DNA of 64,000 bases. Source: Periplaneta americana (taxonomy: Eukaryota > Arthropoda > Insecta > Blattodea > Blattidae). Positions 26,095 to 36,261 of the stretch are shown here, in pieces. Each line of letters opens with the position of its first letter. Within the stretch, counting starts at the first letter, position 1. The position numbers and the translations under genes were made by a program. The notes below the pieces were generated by a model that saw only the letters and a list, made by a program, of their open reading frames with translations, made no database searches and was not told where the DNA came from. Location of the stretch: contig NC_091132.1 in the NCBI RefSeq assembly GCF_040183065.1, positions 157,268,102 to 157,332,101 on the forward strand. Reading direction: 5' to 3'.

Positions 26095-26424
26095 ACATTG
26101 CCTTTCATAAAGCCAAGTAAAATAAGATATTTTTAAAGATTGCCACGACATTCTAATTCTACTGATCTGGCTACCCTAGATGTGCGTCAGTCATTCTCTT
26201 CTCTGCTGCCTGCACACCTACACTGTGTTTACTGAAGATTGACTTGAGACGCATTCGGTATTCTTTGCACACCAGCGGATCTTTCAAGTGTGCCATGGCA
26301 ATCTGGAGGAAAATTATTGCTCTAGAATAACATTATTTAACTACTGTATAATAGCACAAGTCATTTATGGACGAATAATTCAATTTACAAGTAACGAATT
26401 TGGTGGATTTTGTAAATGCTTTAT

Positions 26425-26620
26425 TTTAGGACATTTTATCAACTGCAATGGTTATCTAATGTCTTAGAAAAAGTGAAGATGATAATGCCAGCACAATAAT
26501 TTCAATGTCCAGCGCCAAAAGTTACCCAGCTCTGAATAGTATAAGAAATAGCCCCAGAAAAAAACTTCAAAACAGTACCTTGTCCCCAGCAGTACCTGGA
26601 CTCCAGTGCACCAATTTTAA
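26425..26620 (-). mobile_element. Old SINE copy shared with gene B (49825-50030)
   Basis: A heavily decayed SINE: ACATTTTATCAACTGCAATG, then CCAGCGCCAAAAGTTACCCA and CAGTACCTTGTCC survive. The same degenerate copy sits at 49825-50030 with the same flanks (CTGGCTACCCTAGATG upstream), so it predates the unit duplication, unlike copies 1, 3, 4 and 5. Confidence 0.75.
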
Positions 26621-26817
26621 TAATGATAATTAATAATTTATTTATTTAATCTGGCAGAGCTAAGGCCAGTAGGCCTTCTCTTCCGCCCAGCCAGACTCTA
26701 ATTCTAATTAAATACATTTGCTTACATAGTTATTACATTAACATCTAGATCATAAAACAACATGAAAGTAAATGATGAAAATTGGATAACTAATGTTAGT
26801 GTGACAATAATAAACAC

Positions 26818-26922
26818 TGGTAAGAAATAGTTATAATAATAATGATAATAATAATAACAATAATAATAATAATAATAATAATGGTAATTATAATAGTAAT
26901 AATAATAATAATAATAATAATG
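26818..26922. repeat. Interrupted (AAT)n microsatellite in LINE 3' UTR
   Basis: AAT-rich run with scattered changes. A similar run stands in the same place in the LINE fragment at 32285-32330, so it belongs to the element. Confidence 0.85.
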
Positions 26923-26987
26923 AGATAAATTATACATTTATCTGTGATATATATAACCATTAAACACTGAGAAACCTGAAACAGCTA

Positions 26988-29957
26988 TTATTGTTGACAA
27001 TAATTGTTAGAAAAATATCTCGTTAACCTATTCTTAAATTGATTTGATGTCTGACAGTCTCTGACATTACTCGGTAGGGAATTCCAAAGTCGAGGAACAG
27101 CCACAGTGAAAGAAGATGAATATGAGGATGTTCGGTGGGAGGGAATGGATAATATTGAGGAGTGTTGTGATCGTGTGTCTAGGTTATGATGGGTGGATAA
27201 ATTTTGAAAACGAGACCCAAGATAGACAGGAGTGGAGAAATGTAATATGTGAAAGAGAAGGGAAAGACAGTGGATTTTCCTACGATCTTCTAGACGGAGC
27301 CAGGACAACATTTCGAGGGATGGTGTTACGTGATCAGCCTGGCGAGTATTGCAGACGAAACGGACGCACATATTATGAACACGTTGTAGTCTCTGCGCCG
27401 AAGTAACGCTTAGGTCAGTAAGCAGAATATCACAGTAATCGAAGTGGGGCATCACGAGTGTTTGCACTAACATTTTTTTCATGGAAAGGCGTAGAAAATT
27501 CTTCAATCGTCTAAACGAGTGGATTAATGAAAATACCTTTTTGCAGGTTTCTGCAACTTGAATGTTCCAATTTAAACTTTTATCCATATAAATACCTAGA
27601 TTCTTTACTGATTCACTGAACGGAATTTCGGTGCCGTGTATTTTAATCGGGGACAAATTTGGTATGGTAATAGTGCTTAACGAACGTGAATGGCCCACAA
27701 TGATTGACTGTGATTTTTCTGGATTTAGTTTAAGTCGGAATTTCCGTATCCATGTGCAGATTGAGTTCAGGTCGTCATTAATTTTAGTTATTGCATCATT
27801 TATTTCGTCAGTGTGGAATTTTATGTATATTTGAAGGTCGTCTGCATAGAGATGGTGTCGGCAGTACTTTAGAGATTCTGATATGTCGTTGATATAAATT
27901 GTAAATAGTAAAGGGCCAAGAACTGATCCCTGTGGGATCCCTGACCTTACGGCCTGCCAAGGGGAAGAACGATTTCCAGCTATCACACTTTGTTGGCGGC
28001 CATTAAGGTAAGAGTCAAACCACAGGACAACGTGCTCTTCTAGGTGTAGTCTTCTGAGTTTACATATTAATAAGTCAATGTCTACAGAATCGAAGGCTTT
28101 GCTGAAGTCAAGTAAAGTCATTATTGTCAATTTACGTTCGTCCCGGGCCTCGCGTAGGTCTTCCGTGATTTTAAGTAATGCTGTACTTGTGTTATGTCCG
28201 GCTCTGAAACCTGATTGATAAGAGTCGAGAAGTTTGTATTTGTTTAAGTATTCTGTCAGTTGCTTGTGTACAATGCGCTCCAATGCTTTAGATAGGGCAG
28301 GTAGGATGCTGATAGGTCTGTAGTCGTTATAAGATGTCGGTGTTTTGGTCTTGGGAATTGGGTGGACAAAAGCGAGTTTCCATTGCTGTGGGTAAGTCGA
28401 AGTCATAATTGAGGCATTGAAAATGTGGGTCACAGTCGGTAGTATTACGTCTATGATTTTGTTTAATAACGAAATATTGACGTGGTCTGGTCCTTCTGCT
28501 TTAGTTGTGATTCGTTTCAGGGCTTTCTTTACGCCAGATTGCGTAATATACCAAAAGTGAAATTTTTCCCTTGAGGGGTTGGTCCGTAGGTTTAAGAGTT
28601 CATCGATTGTCTGTTGTTTGTCAATGGGGCTAAGGGTTATAGTGTGAGTTTTCGTAAAGTGGTCATTGAGCCGTTCCAGTGAGATTGAGTTGCCGTCTAC
28701 CTGGATCTTTGTCTGTCTTAATCCCATTGTCTGCACATGTTTCCAAAGCGTGGAGGGGCTAGTTCCTGGTTCAGTAAGGCTGTATGCATGTCGGATTTTA
28801 GCATTCCTAACAGTCTGGCTGGTTCTGTTTCTCAGTTGCTTGTACCTGTTAAAATTAGTTTCGTTTTTGTCTCGTCTATATTTTCGATATGCCGAATCTC
28901 GTTCAGCCATCATGTTGCGTATGTCAGCAGTCATCCACGGCGCAGGCAGTCTTCTCACACGTCTAGTTTTTAGAGGAGCATGTCGGTCATACAAGTCTAT
29001 AATAAAGTTATTTAGCTGTTCTATCTTCTCGTCCACAGTTCGCAACTTCCATATTGCGTCCCAGGGTATACGTAATGCGTCTTCTATTAAAGCAGAATTG
29101 TCAATACGTTTCAGGTCTCTATAAGTAGCTATTTTGGTTGTCAATTTGGGACACTGTAATGCGTATATTACATATATTATATCGTGGGAAGATATTCCAG
29201 ACGCAGGTAGCTGTCCATGTGAGAGAACTTTGGCAGGATTATTGGTGATGATTAAGTCAAGGAGCGTTTCTGAGTAGGCGGTATGATGAGTGGGTTCAAG
29301 TGGAAGGATAGTCATATCACAAGCATGGAACATTGTCTTTAGTTGTGTCGTCTGTATTGAGTCAGCGGCAAGTAGATTTGTATTAAAATCACCCATAACG
29401 ATTACGTGTTCATAATATGGCAATAGGTTCTGTAGGGATGTCTCCAGGTCAGCTAAAAAATTAACCTTCGGAGGCTTATAAACAATACACAGCAAACATT
29501 TCTGAAAACTAACTCGTATTTCTACGAAGAGAAATTCAGGGCGAGAGGAATATTCGCCGGGGGATTGGTGAATAACTTTGGGCTCGAGATCCGATCTAAT
29601 GAAGGCTGCAACACCACCTCCCCGCTTATTTAAGCGATCGTTGCGAAGTAGATTGTATCCGTCGAGGTGAATTAGGGAAGAGGATAAAGATGGTTGAAGC
29701 CAGGTCTCAGAAATTAAGATAGCGTGCAAGTTTAGTGGGGAAAATATAGCGTAAAAGTCGTCAATGTGTGCTAAAATACTTTGAGCGTTTATGTGTGCGA
29801 CTCGAAGGGCATTGGGGTGGAAAGAGAAAGCGGTCTGTAAGATATCTGCCGTCTGCTGGGGCAGGTTGTTACTGGTAAGGGGAGGGGAATTATGAAGGTC
29901 AGTGTCATTGTCAGAGACTGTCAGAATTTCCGTTTGACTAGGGTCCACTTCTACCAA
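26988..29957 (-). CDS. LINE ORF2: endonuclease and reverse transcriptase, uninterrupted
   Basis: This is a single open frame of 989 residues. Endonuclease motifs come first: VAHINAQSILAHIDDFYAIF (res. ~54), ISETWL (~82), CIVYKPP, VIVMGDFNTNLLA (~190), SSHDIIYVIY (~258). The reverse transcriptase follows: YNDYRPISILPALSKALE (~540), LLDFSKAFDSVDIDLL (~608), SGIPQGSVLGPLLFTIYIND (~665) and catalytic YADD in HLYADDLQIY (~697), then KNLGIYMDKSLNW. The C-terminus has LDTRSQHSS and LWNSLPSNVRDC. No stop or frameshift is visible and key motifs are present, so it may encode active enzyme or be very young. The ORF1 is truncated. CR1/Jockey-group placement is by eye. Confidence 0.92.
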   Translation of the reverse strand: MVEVDPSQTEILTVSDNDTDLHNSPPLTSNNLPQQTADILQTAFSFHPNALRVAHINAQSILAHIDDFYAIFSPLNLHAILISETWLQPSLSSSLIHLDGYNLLRNDRLNKRGGGVAAFIRSDLEPKVIHQSPGEYSSRPEFLFVEIRVSFQKCLLCIVYKPPKVNFLADLETSLQNLLPYYEHVIVMGDFNTNLLAADSIQTTQLKTMFHACDMTILPLEPTHHTAYSETLLDLIITNNPAKVLSHGQLPASGISSHDIIYVIYALQCPKLTTKIATYRDLKRIDNSALIEDALRIPWDAIWKLRTVDEKIEQLNNFIIDLYDRHAPLKTRRVRRLPAPWMTADIRNMMAERDSAYRKYRRDKNETNFNRYKQLRNRTSQTVRNAKIRHAYSLTEPGTSPSTLWKHVQTMGLRQTKIQVDGNSISLERLNDHFTKTHTITLSPIDKQQTIDELLNLRTNPSREKFHFWYITQSGVKKALKRITTKAEGPDHVNISLLNKIIDVILPTVTHIFNASIMTSTYPQQWKLAFVHPIPKTKTPTSYNDYRPISILPALSKALERIVHKQLTEYLNKYKLLDSYQSGFRAGHNTSTALLKITEDLREARDERKLTIMTLLDFSKAFDSVDIDLLICKLRRLHLEEHVVLWFDSYLNGRQQSVIAGNRSSPWQAVRSGIPQGSVLGPLLFTIYINDISESLKYCRHHLYADDLQIYIKFHTDEINDAITKINDDLNSICTWIRKFRLKLNPEKSQSIIVGHSRSLSTITIPNLSPIKIHGTEIPFSESVKNLGIYMDKSLNWNIQVAETCKKVFSLIHSFRRLKNFLRLSMKKMLVQTLVMPHFDYCDILLTDLSVTSAQRLQRVHNMCVRFVCNTRQADHVTPSLEMLSWLRLEDRRKIHCLSLLFHILHFSTPVYLGSRFQNLSTHHNLDTRSQHSSILSIPSHRTSSYSSSFTVAVPRLWNSLPSNVRDCQTSNQFKNRLTRYFSNNYCQQ

Positions 29958-30210
29958 CTCTAAGAATATTACACTACTAGTCTAAACTACACTACTTCTA
30001 CCTTTTTGTTAAAAGTTTCAATCAAGACTATCACTACTTTCACAACACTTTTCCTGTCAATATAAACTAACAGCTAGTAAGTTAATATTAAATAAGAAAG
30101 CAAAGCAAAAAAATAAATAAATAAATAAAGTAGATAGGCTTAAGTACTATGTAACTATAACTAGAATTAACAGAATTAAACCTTGTGTCGTGATACAAAA
30201 CTCTCGACTT

Positions 30211-30435
30211 CTATAAGTTGCGAAGATCGCTCCAGCATGTCACACGTCGCTTCGAATCACCTCTGTTCACTATGATAACACCGTCCTGAGTCCATACACT
30301 ATTCACTCCAAACTTAGTAATGGCTTCTTTCAGGATGTTATGCCGGATTCTGGTCAGGTCTTCTCGAATCGTTACACCAGTTTTTTTAAGTAGGCGCTTA
30401 TTTTTGAACACTTCACTCCTCTTCCGATAACTCAC
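30211..30435 (-). CDS. LINE ORF1, C-terminal remnant
   Basis: The last 70 or so residues of ORF1 read KNKRLLKKTGVTIREDLTRI, then VWTQDGVIIVNRGD and CWSDLRNL. The same ending (ARDLLRK..VWTKDCNIFVHENE..SDLERL) closes the ORF1 at 6492-7331, so the two LINEs are related. The N-terminal part is absent through 5' truncation at 30444. The first ATG here is probably not a native start. Confidence 0.7.
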   Translation of the reverse strand: MSYRKRSEVFKNKRLLKKTGVTIREDLTRIRHNILKEAITKFGVNSVWTQDGVIIVNRGDSKRRVTCWSDLRNL

Positions 30436-31403
30436 GAACTTGACAATGATAGGTCAGATATGGTAATCATAACACCACATCTTTGGACAAAAATTCATAC
30501 AAATAGCCTTTTTGTAACATTGGCTAACCTATGTTATTTTATGGCTTCGAATTTTACATTACCAGGTATATACTGATCTGGTTCAGAGAATTCGTTCAAA
30601 CATTTAATGAACTTGATTACTTTCCCGAGAATTTTAATTAAGTTCGTGTCTATTAATAAGAAGTACATGAAAAATCAAATTCATTGTGTGTTTCTAGTCA
30701 TTTTAAAATTGGTAAATTGATGTTTATAATTTTACGTTTGACTACCTGTATTAAAACTAAATGCAATGCACTGACATAATAAGAGTAAATAGCTCCATGG
30801 ATTATGTATCTGAACGTATGTATCAGCACATATTACAGAATTTAGAACCTATTCTGGAATCCACTCAATATCACCTACATATTTTATCGTAAAGTTATAA
30901 AATATCTTTTCTCTACGTGTAAGCTAATGTTCTACAAAGCATATATTGCAAATATGTAAATGTTTAAGAACAAGAGGTGATAAATTAAATGATCCAAGGA
31001 GATAATGTATTGTAGATAAATCTACAGCAAAATCTATTATTTGGAAACGGAAAAAAGTATTAAGAATTTTGGACAAAGACACAGAGAAGACAAAAAGGAG
31101 TCATGCCCTTAACAACATTTTTCAAACTCACTGTGGGAATGTGTTGCTTGGCAACAATTAAGACGAAGCGTATCAAGCAATTTCCTTTTCGTATTTGAAA
31201 CATAAGCTGTGACAAAATTCCAACATTAGTTCTCTGCAACATCACATCACTTGTCATAAAAAAATAGTGGCAAGTTACTTGCCTCTATCACAGAGCAAAA
31301 GGCACATCAAGTACTGTTGTTAAGAGCTAGTGTCTGTTACAATCAAAATGCAATATTAACACTGGAAGAAGAACACACAGTGCATTCCTTGTGCTCCACT
31401 CAC

Positions 31404-31541
31404 CTCAGGTTCACCTTTCACAACAGGGAACGAAATTGGCACCAGAACTTCCTCGAATTTTATCTCAGATGTGAGATCATCGCTCTGGTCCACATATTCC
31501 TCCTTTATACCAGTCACATGCTGATCCACAAGATTCCGTTC
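31404..31541 (-). CDS. Gene A: acidic exon 2
   Basis: A 46-codon exon, phase 0 on both sides, with CTGCAG acceptor and GTGAGT donor. It reads ERNLVDQHVTGIKEEYVDQ, then DLTSEIKFEEVLVPIS and FPVVKGEPE. Three psi-K-x-E motifs (IKEE, IKFE, VKGE) mark possible SUMO attachment sites. It is the only copy of this exon in gene A, against two or three in genes B and C. The flank 31030-31400 is paralogous to 4490-4840, and the other flank to 1250-1420 and 53130-53350. Confidence 0.87.
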
Positions 31542-31884
31542 CTGCAGTACAAAGAGACATCTTAAATGAACAATTTATTACAGGGTGTCGGCAGACGATT
31601 TCTATTGTTATAAGGTGCTCTCTATTTGTTGATATGCCTCAGCTTAATCACAACCCACATCACGTGCTTCACACTATGACGAATAGGTTCAAGATTCATA
31701 TGAAAACGTATATTACCTATGCAAAAACAGTTTTCAAGTGCAGTTTTAATAAATTAAGTGTTTTTACTTCATTATTTAATAACCGTGCAATAAGTACTAG
31801 ATTATTTAGGGTCGATGTGATTGGTGACAGAGATGGTATTTGGCGATATGAGGCCGAAGATTCGATATAGATTACGTAACATTC

Positions 31885-32048
31885 ATATATTTTTCGGGGA
31901 AACCTCGGAAAAACGCAACCAGGGAATCAGCCCAAGCGTGAATGGAACCCGCGCACAAGCGCAACTCCTGATCGGTAGGCAAGCGTCTTAGCCATCTGAG
32001 CCAAGCGAGTGGCTTCAATGAAGATCTCGGAGAAAGAAACACTGATAA
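31885..32048 (-). mobile_element. Second SINE type with the shared core
   Basis: On the minus strand GGCTCAGATGGCTAAGACGC (A-box) and, about 45 bases on, GGGTTCCATTCACGC (degenerate box B) form a tRNA-like head. It is followed by CCTGGTTGCGTTTTTCCGAG and TTTCCCC, which is the same core as in the common SINE (CCTGGTTGAGGTTTTTTCCG). The head differs from that of the common SINE, so it is a separate family sharing a central domain. 31566-31884 is intron. Confidence 0.65.
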
Positions 32049-32073
32049 AATGAGTACCGGTACTAATAGTAAT

Positions 32074-32285
32074 AATTTATTCATTTAATGTGGCAGAGCT
32101 AAGGCCAGTAGGCCTTTTTTTCCGCCCAGGACTCTGATTCTAACTGAATAAAACTGGCTTATATAGTTAAAGTTATTCCTTTAATATAAGACCGTAAAAC
32201 AGCATGAAAGTGAATAATGAAAGTAAAAGTAAATAATGAAACTTAGATGAGTAATGTTTGCGAGACAGTAATAAACACTGGTAAG

Positions 32286-32330
<45 letters not shown>

Positions 32331-32613
32331 GTGAGATAATTTAAATATATATTCTGTGATATATATAAGACTGAGAAACTTTTAAAAGCAATCTATATTT
32401 GTTAACGAGAACTGTGTGAAAAATATTCCATTAGTCTATTCTTAACTTACTTTGATGTCTGGCAGTCTCTGACGTCACTCGCTAGGGAATTCCAAAGACG
32501 AAGAACAGCCACAGTGAAAGAAGATGAATATGAGGATGTTCTGTGGGAGGGAATGGATAATATTGAGGAATGTTTTGACTGTGTGTCTAAATTATGGTGG
32601 GTGGATAGTATAA
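32074..32613 (-). mobile_element. LINE 3' fragment, same family as 26629-30444
   Basis: About 540 bases align with 26640-27185: TGGCAGAGCTAAGGCCAGTA at the 3' end, an (AAT)n run at 32285-32330, and the ORF2 C-terminus with SILSIPSHRTSSYSSSFTVA and LWNSLASDVRDC on the minus strand. It is 5' truncated and frameshifted. 32640-33830 to its right is AT-rich and holds no gene I can support. Confidence 0.85.
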
Positions 32614-33864
32614 CTATTTTTAAGTTTTGAGCATGATTTCAAATTTTACTTGTTGCTCTCTGATTCCATATAACCATTTCATAACATGGGGTGAGTCCGA
32701 TCAATATTTTGAGTTTTGTAAGCGTTAACTATAGAATGTTACATCCTAGTGAAGCGTCGATTTAATTTTATAATATAGTTTGCAGAATAATCTCTACTGA
32801 ATGTAAATAACTTCCATTGTTTTCCAGTTCATGCTGTTTAATGTATCTTGTTAATTGGTGTCACCTCAATAGGTGGGGTGAATCCGATCGCACGTTACTT
32901 TTTCATTTGAAATTGGATACACACAACTGAATGAGTGAAAACTATCACTACGTGTAGTTTTAATAAGTATTGGAAGAATGTTGTAATATTTATTTATAGC
33001 AAATATAATTATTACATCAAAAATGACTCAATCAATATCGTAGACCTTCGTATTAAAGAATGAATATTTCCCACGTCACAAGGTATGTTGCACCACCTTT
33101 CGAAATACCTACCCCACTTCTACTTGAGTGGCAGAAGGTATAAAAAATTTATTACCATCTCTCACTCTTTGTCAGAAAAAGTTCTTGTCATACAAGTCGT
33201 CTTCAATTATTCTATCCACTCTGAAAAAGAAATAATATACTATTTTCTTAGGCCCCTTACGGACTTGAAGAGATCTCGATAGCAAGAAATGTGTAAGAGA
33301 AAAATCAAACATTGATAACATGGATTCAAACGGATGTCCAGGCACTGGAAGAGATTCTCGTTCGATGCGAAAACCTCGAGTGAGTTCCTCACTGAAATTG
33401 GTAGCTCAGCGAAATTTCTTGGCAGATTTATCAAAGATGTTTACATTTATTCTATTTATGACTGAATACAGAAAAAGATTAAGTAATAACACAGGTGGTG
33501 GTGATTGCATTGTATCGTTTTTATTGACAATGAGGAAAGACGGCTGATAATAACTGCAGTAAGAAACTTACCGAACTTGTATGATGCCACACATATGCCT
33601 ATTTGTATGATACATGCATGAAAACTATAAAAACACGTAACTTATACCAGAAATGGGTACACATATACCAGATGATCTGAAAATAATGTTTTGATGAGCT
33701 TTAATAGTATCAATTACAACATTTGACATTGTATCTATATGTCTTAACAGTTTACATAATTTTAATCAGAACATAGCAAAGAATCCCTTATCATGTCATG
33801 AATTACAAGATAGTGAGAACCATTCAACAAGAAATAAAACCTAAATGTAGCTTCATCCAAATAC

Positions 33865-34045
33865 AAAATTAGTCATCGAACTCGCCTTTATCTTCGTGAG
33901 ATAAAATGTGATGCCTTATCCAGATTTTTCTAGGTTCAATTTTAGGCCTACATTTTCTTTTCGTTAACAAAATATGTTCATATAACTCCATTTCGTCATC
34001 ATCAGAAGATTCGGATTGAACTAGTGGCGTTCGTACATCATTTAC
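33865..34045 (-). pseudogene. Harbinger-like transposase N-terminal fragment
   Basis: The minus-strand frame reads SESSDDDEMELYEHILLTKR, KCRPKIEPRKIWIRHHILS and HEDKGEFDD before a stop. R-K-W-R--I-----KGEF is typical of the first exon of Harbinger (ALP1-like) nucleases in arthropods. It sits directly left of the P-like MITE at 34063. Only this piece is recognised. It could instead be an exon of a domesticated gene, but nothing around it supports that. Confidence 0.45.
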
Positions 34046-34922
34046 AAAGTATAAAAATATACCACACTCTAGTATATACAGTCACAGTCTACTATATACA
34101 GTCGCGAAGCTCAATATGTAGTAAAAATGCAAACATGGGTAGTTGCCCACCACTAGGATCGCTACTATCGCCTCATCATCGCAGATCTCTCTCCTAGCAG
34201 ACGACAAAATATATTACACTTTCGTTGTCGTGTTCTTTTGGAAAAATTAACACCTTCCTTCCATTATTGAAATGTTAAATGCATAAAGTTAATTTATTAT
34301 TTTAATTAAGTATATTAAATTCCACAATAAACTCGAAGATATCTGCAAGAAATAAGGTAATATAATTTTTGTTTGTGCAAAACGAACTGAAATTTACTAT
34401 AATAGCTTCACTCATTCAAGATTATAGCGATAATTAACTATGAAACCAATAAATATTAATTTGCATTTCTCTTTACAACAATAATAATGGAAATATGAAC
34501 TAATGGAGTAACTTACGTGTACCGGTACTTGTAGTGTAGGCTTACGTAGTTAACAAAGTGGGATGAGGTTAAGCAATAATAATCACACCAGAATTGGAAA
34601 TAAAACGTGATCAATTAATTTTATTGTAACAGACTTTTTCTACGTCTCTAGTAAAGCAACAAATAAAAATAACAAAATTAACAGCTATAATTAAAAACAT
34701 ATCCTCTGAAGAAAAAAGTAGGCCTAAGCAATAATAATCCCACCAGAAATGAAAATAAAACGTGATCAATAAATTTCATTAAAACAAACTTAGTTTTTCT
34801 ACGTCTTTAGTAAAATAACACATAAAAATAATAACAAAATTAATAGCTACAATTAAAAATATATCCTCTGAAAAAAAAAAAGTAGATCTAACCTTTATTT
34901 CTCTCGAAATTTAGCAGCCTAA

Positions 34923-36015
34923 TGCCCACGTGCATCAACGTCGGTTAGTGTAACCACCAGTTAAAATTGTCATCTAACCTCTGGTTAAGCATTTTTACAG
35001 TGGATCGACCTCGGTTACGACTTAAATAGGAGGTTAACCACAGTAATCTATAACCGGCCATTTTCGAGCGGTTAAAGGAGATAACCAGTGATTAGTAGAG
35101 CAAGTAAAGCAAAATGGCGGCCAGAGCCACAGATGTTTACTTCGAAGACGATTATTATTGTACAGTACTTGAATTACTTGAATAGAGCGTGGGCGTGAAG
35201 TTTCTTTAGTGGAAAGAGAGAATCTTTACGAGGAATTAGGTGACAGAAAATTTCAGGAGGGATTTTGTTTATCAAAATCTACAAATGGCTCACTTGCAAT
35301 AACTCAAAAACAGTCATATTTCTTCTGTTGATCAGCTCCTTATGTTAAGATTCTATGCAACTGTTATTTTCTGTATTTTAAGAGGGAATACTTGAATATC
35401 TCTCTCTCTCTGTCACTGGCTGAACAAAGAGAGGTTATGGATGGATCTTAGGATAATGAACAGTAACCTGGTGTAAATGGGATCTTGGGTCGTACACACA
35501 TTTCTACTAATCTTCTGCATCCTTTTCCTTTATGGATATTCCTTCTTTATTATATAATATATTTAAATCTATTAAGTAAGTCTATCGATACTTAACCTCA
35601 CATTGGGATATAATCATTTTTGCATTCAATTTTCTATTTTGTACGATTTTAACCTAACAGCAATGAAAAACAAAGAAATGCAACTCGCAAACATAACAGC
35701 GCCCAAAGGCAAACAAATGCAACGCGAAAATGTAGGACATGTTCACTTCGATGTAGAACGGAGTGAGCGCAGTCGTTTTTAGATGTTGACTATTATCTTT
35801 GCTGTGGTATGAATGCTTTCCTTTAGTCATTTTGTAGAAACAGTGTACCATCATAGACTTTGCTCTGGTTAAATGAAGTGTCAGCTAACTATGTTTAAGT
35901 AATCGGTGATTATGAATGGTGCACAGAAATTACATTTTAACCACGGTTACTGTTTAACCGTCGTTTCGTAATCTATGATTACTGTTTTTTTAACCGATGT
36001 TGATGCACTTCGCCA
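34923..36015 (+). mobile_element. Harbinger element nested in the P-like element
   Basis: A 1.09 kb element between TAA target duplications (34920-34922, 36016-36018). Terminal inverted repeats are TGCCCACGTGCATCAACGTC and TGGCGAAGTGCATCAACATC (then GGTTA in both). A TWA-type duplication and a Harbinger-like frame inside (35118-35295) agree. It has many GGTTA/TAACC motifs near both ends. Confidence 0.75.
35118..35295 (+). pseudogene. Harbinger transposase N-terminal relic
   Basis: ATG at 35114-35116 opens MAARATDVYFEDDYY, and after a break the frame reads RENLYEELGDRKFQEGFCLS. Harbinger nucleases of insects carry R--PLE-----F---FRLSK at this place. The frame has stops and the catalytic part is absent, so the element is non-autonomous. 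Confidence 0.5.
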
Positions 36016-36159
36016 TAAGTGACAGAACATTAACCGGTATTTAATGTCCTTTCGGTTAGACTGAAACATTTCATTGTGAAATTTAAGGATGTAATGTATT
36101 CTAACAGTCACAAAGAACTTCAAATTAACAGTTTTGTTTCTGCACAGCATTCTTGTGGA

Positions 36160-36261
36160 AACCCAGGAACCTTTCGGAAATCGGAAAAAGGATAACTCTG
36201 GCCTCTTTCTCTTACTGTTGCTACAATTTATAGCACTACAAACGTCTCCTCCTTGTCCCAT
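36160..36261 (-). pseudogene. THAP-domain exon of the P-like element
   Basis: The minus-strand frame reads MGQGGDVCSAINCSNSKRKR then PELSFFRFPKGS. THAP domains start M-..C...C..R......SF..FP.D. The Cys pair and FFRFPK are kept; the remaining zinc ligands would be in a later exon, not seen. A P-element transposase would use it to bind element ends. Confidence 0.6.

Larger units (their letters stand above)
26629..30444 (-). mobile_element. 5'-truncated LINE with intact ORF2
   Basis: A 3.8 kb LINE in intron 2 of gene A. It holds the ORF1 C-terminus (30435-30211), a 250-base spacer, an open ORF2 (29957-26988) and a 3' UTR with an (AAT)n tract, ending CTGGCCTTAGCTCTGCCAG then ATTAAATAAATAAATTATT. 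Seven-base duplications AATGATA lie at 26622-26628 and 30445-30451. Gene B lacks it at the matching place (about 50030-50045). A 3' fragment of the same family lies at 32074-32613. Confidence 0.85.

Noticed and set aside
28666-29124. 152-residue plus-strand frame
   Set aside because: Antisense to the intact LINE ORF2 with no recognisable domain.
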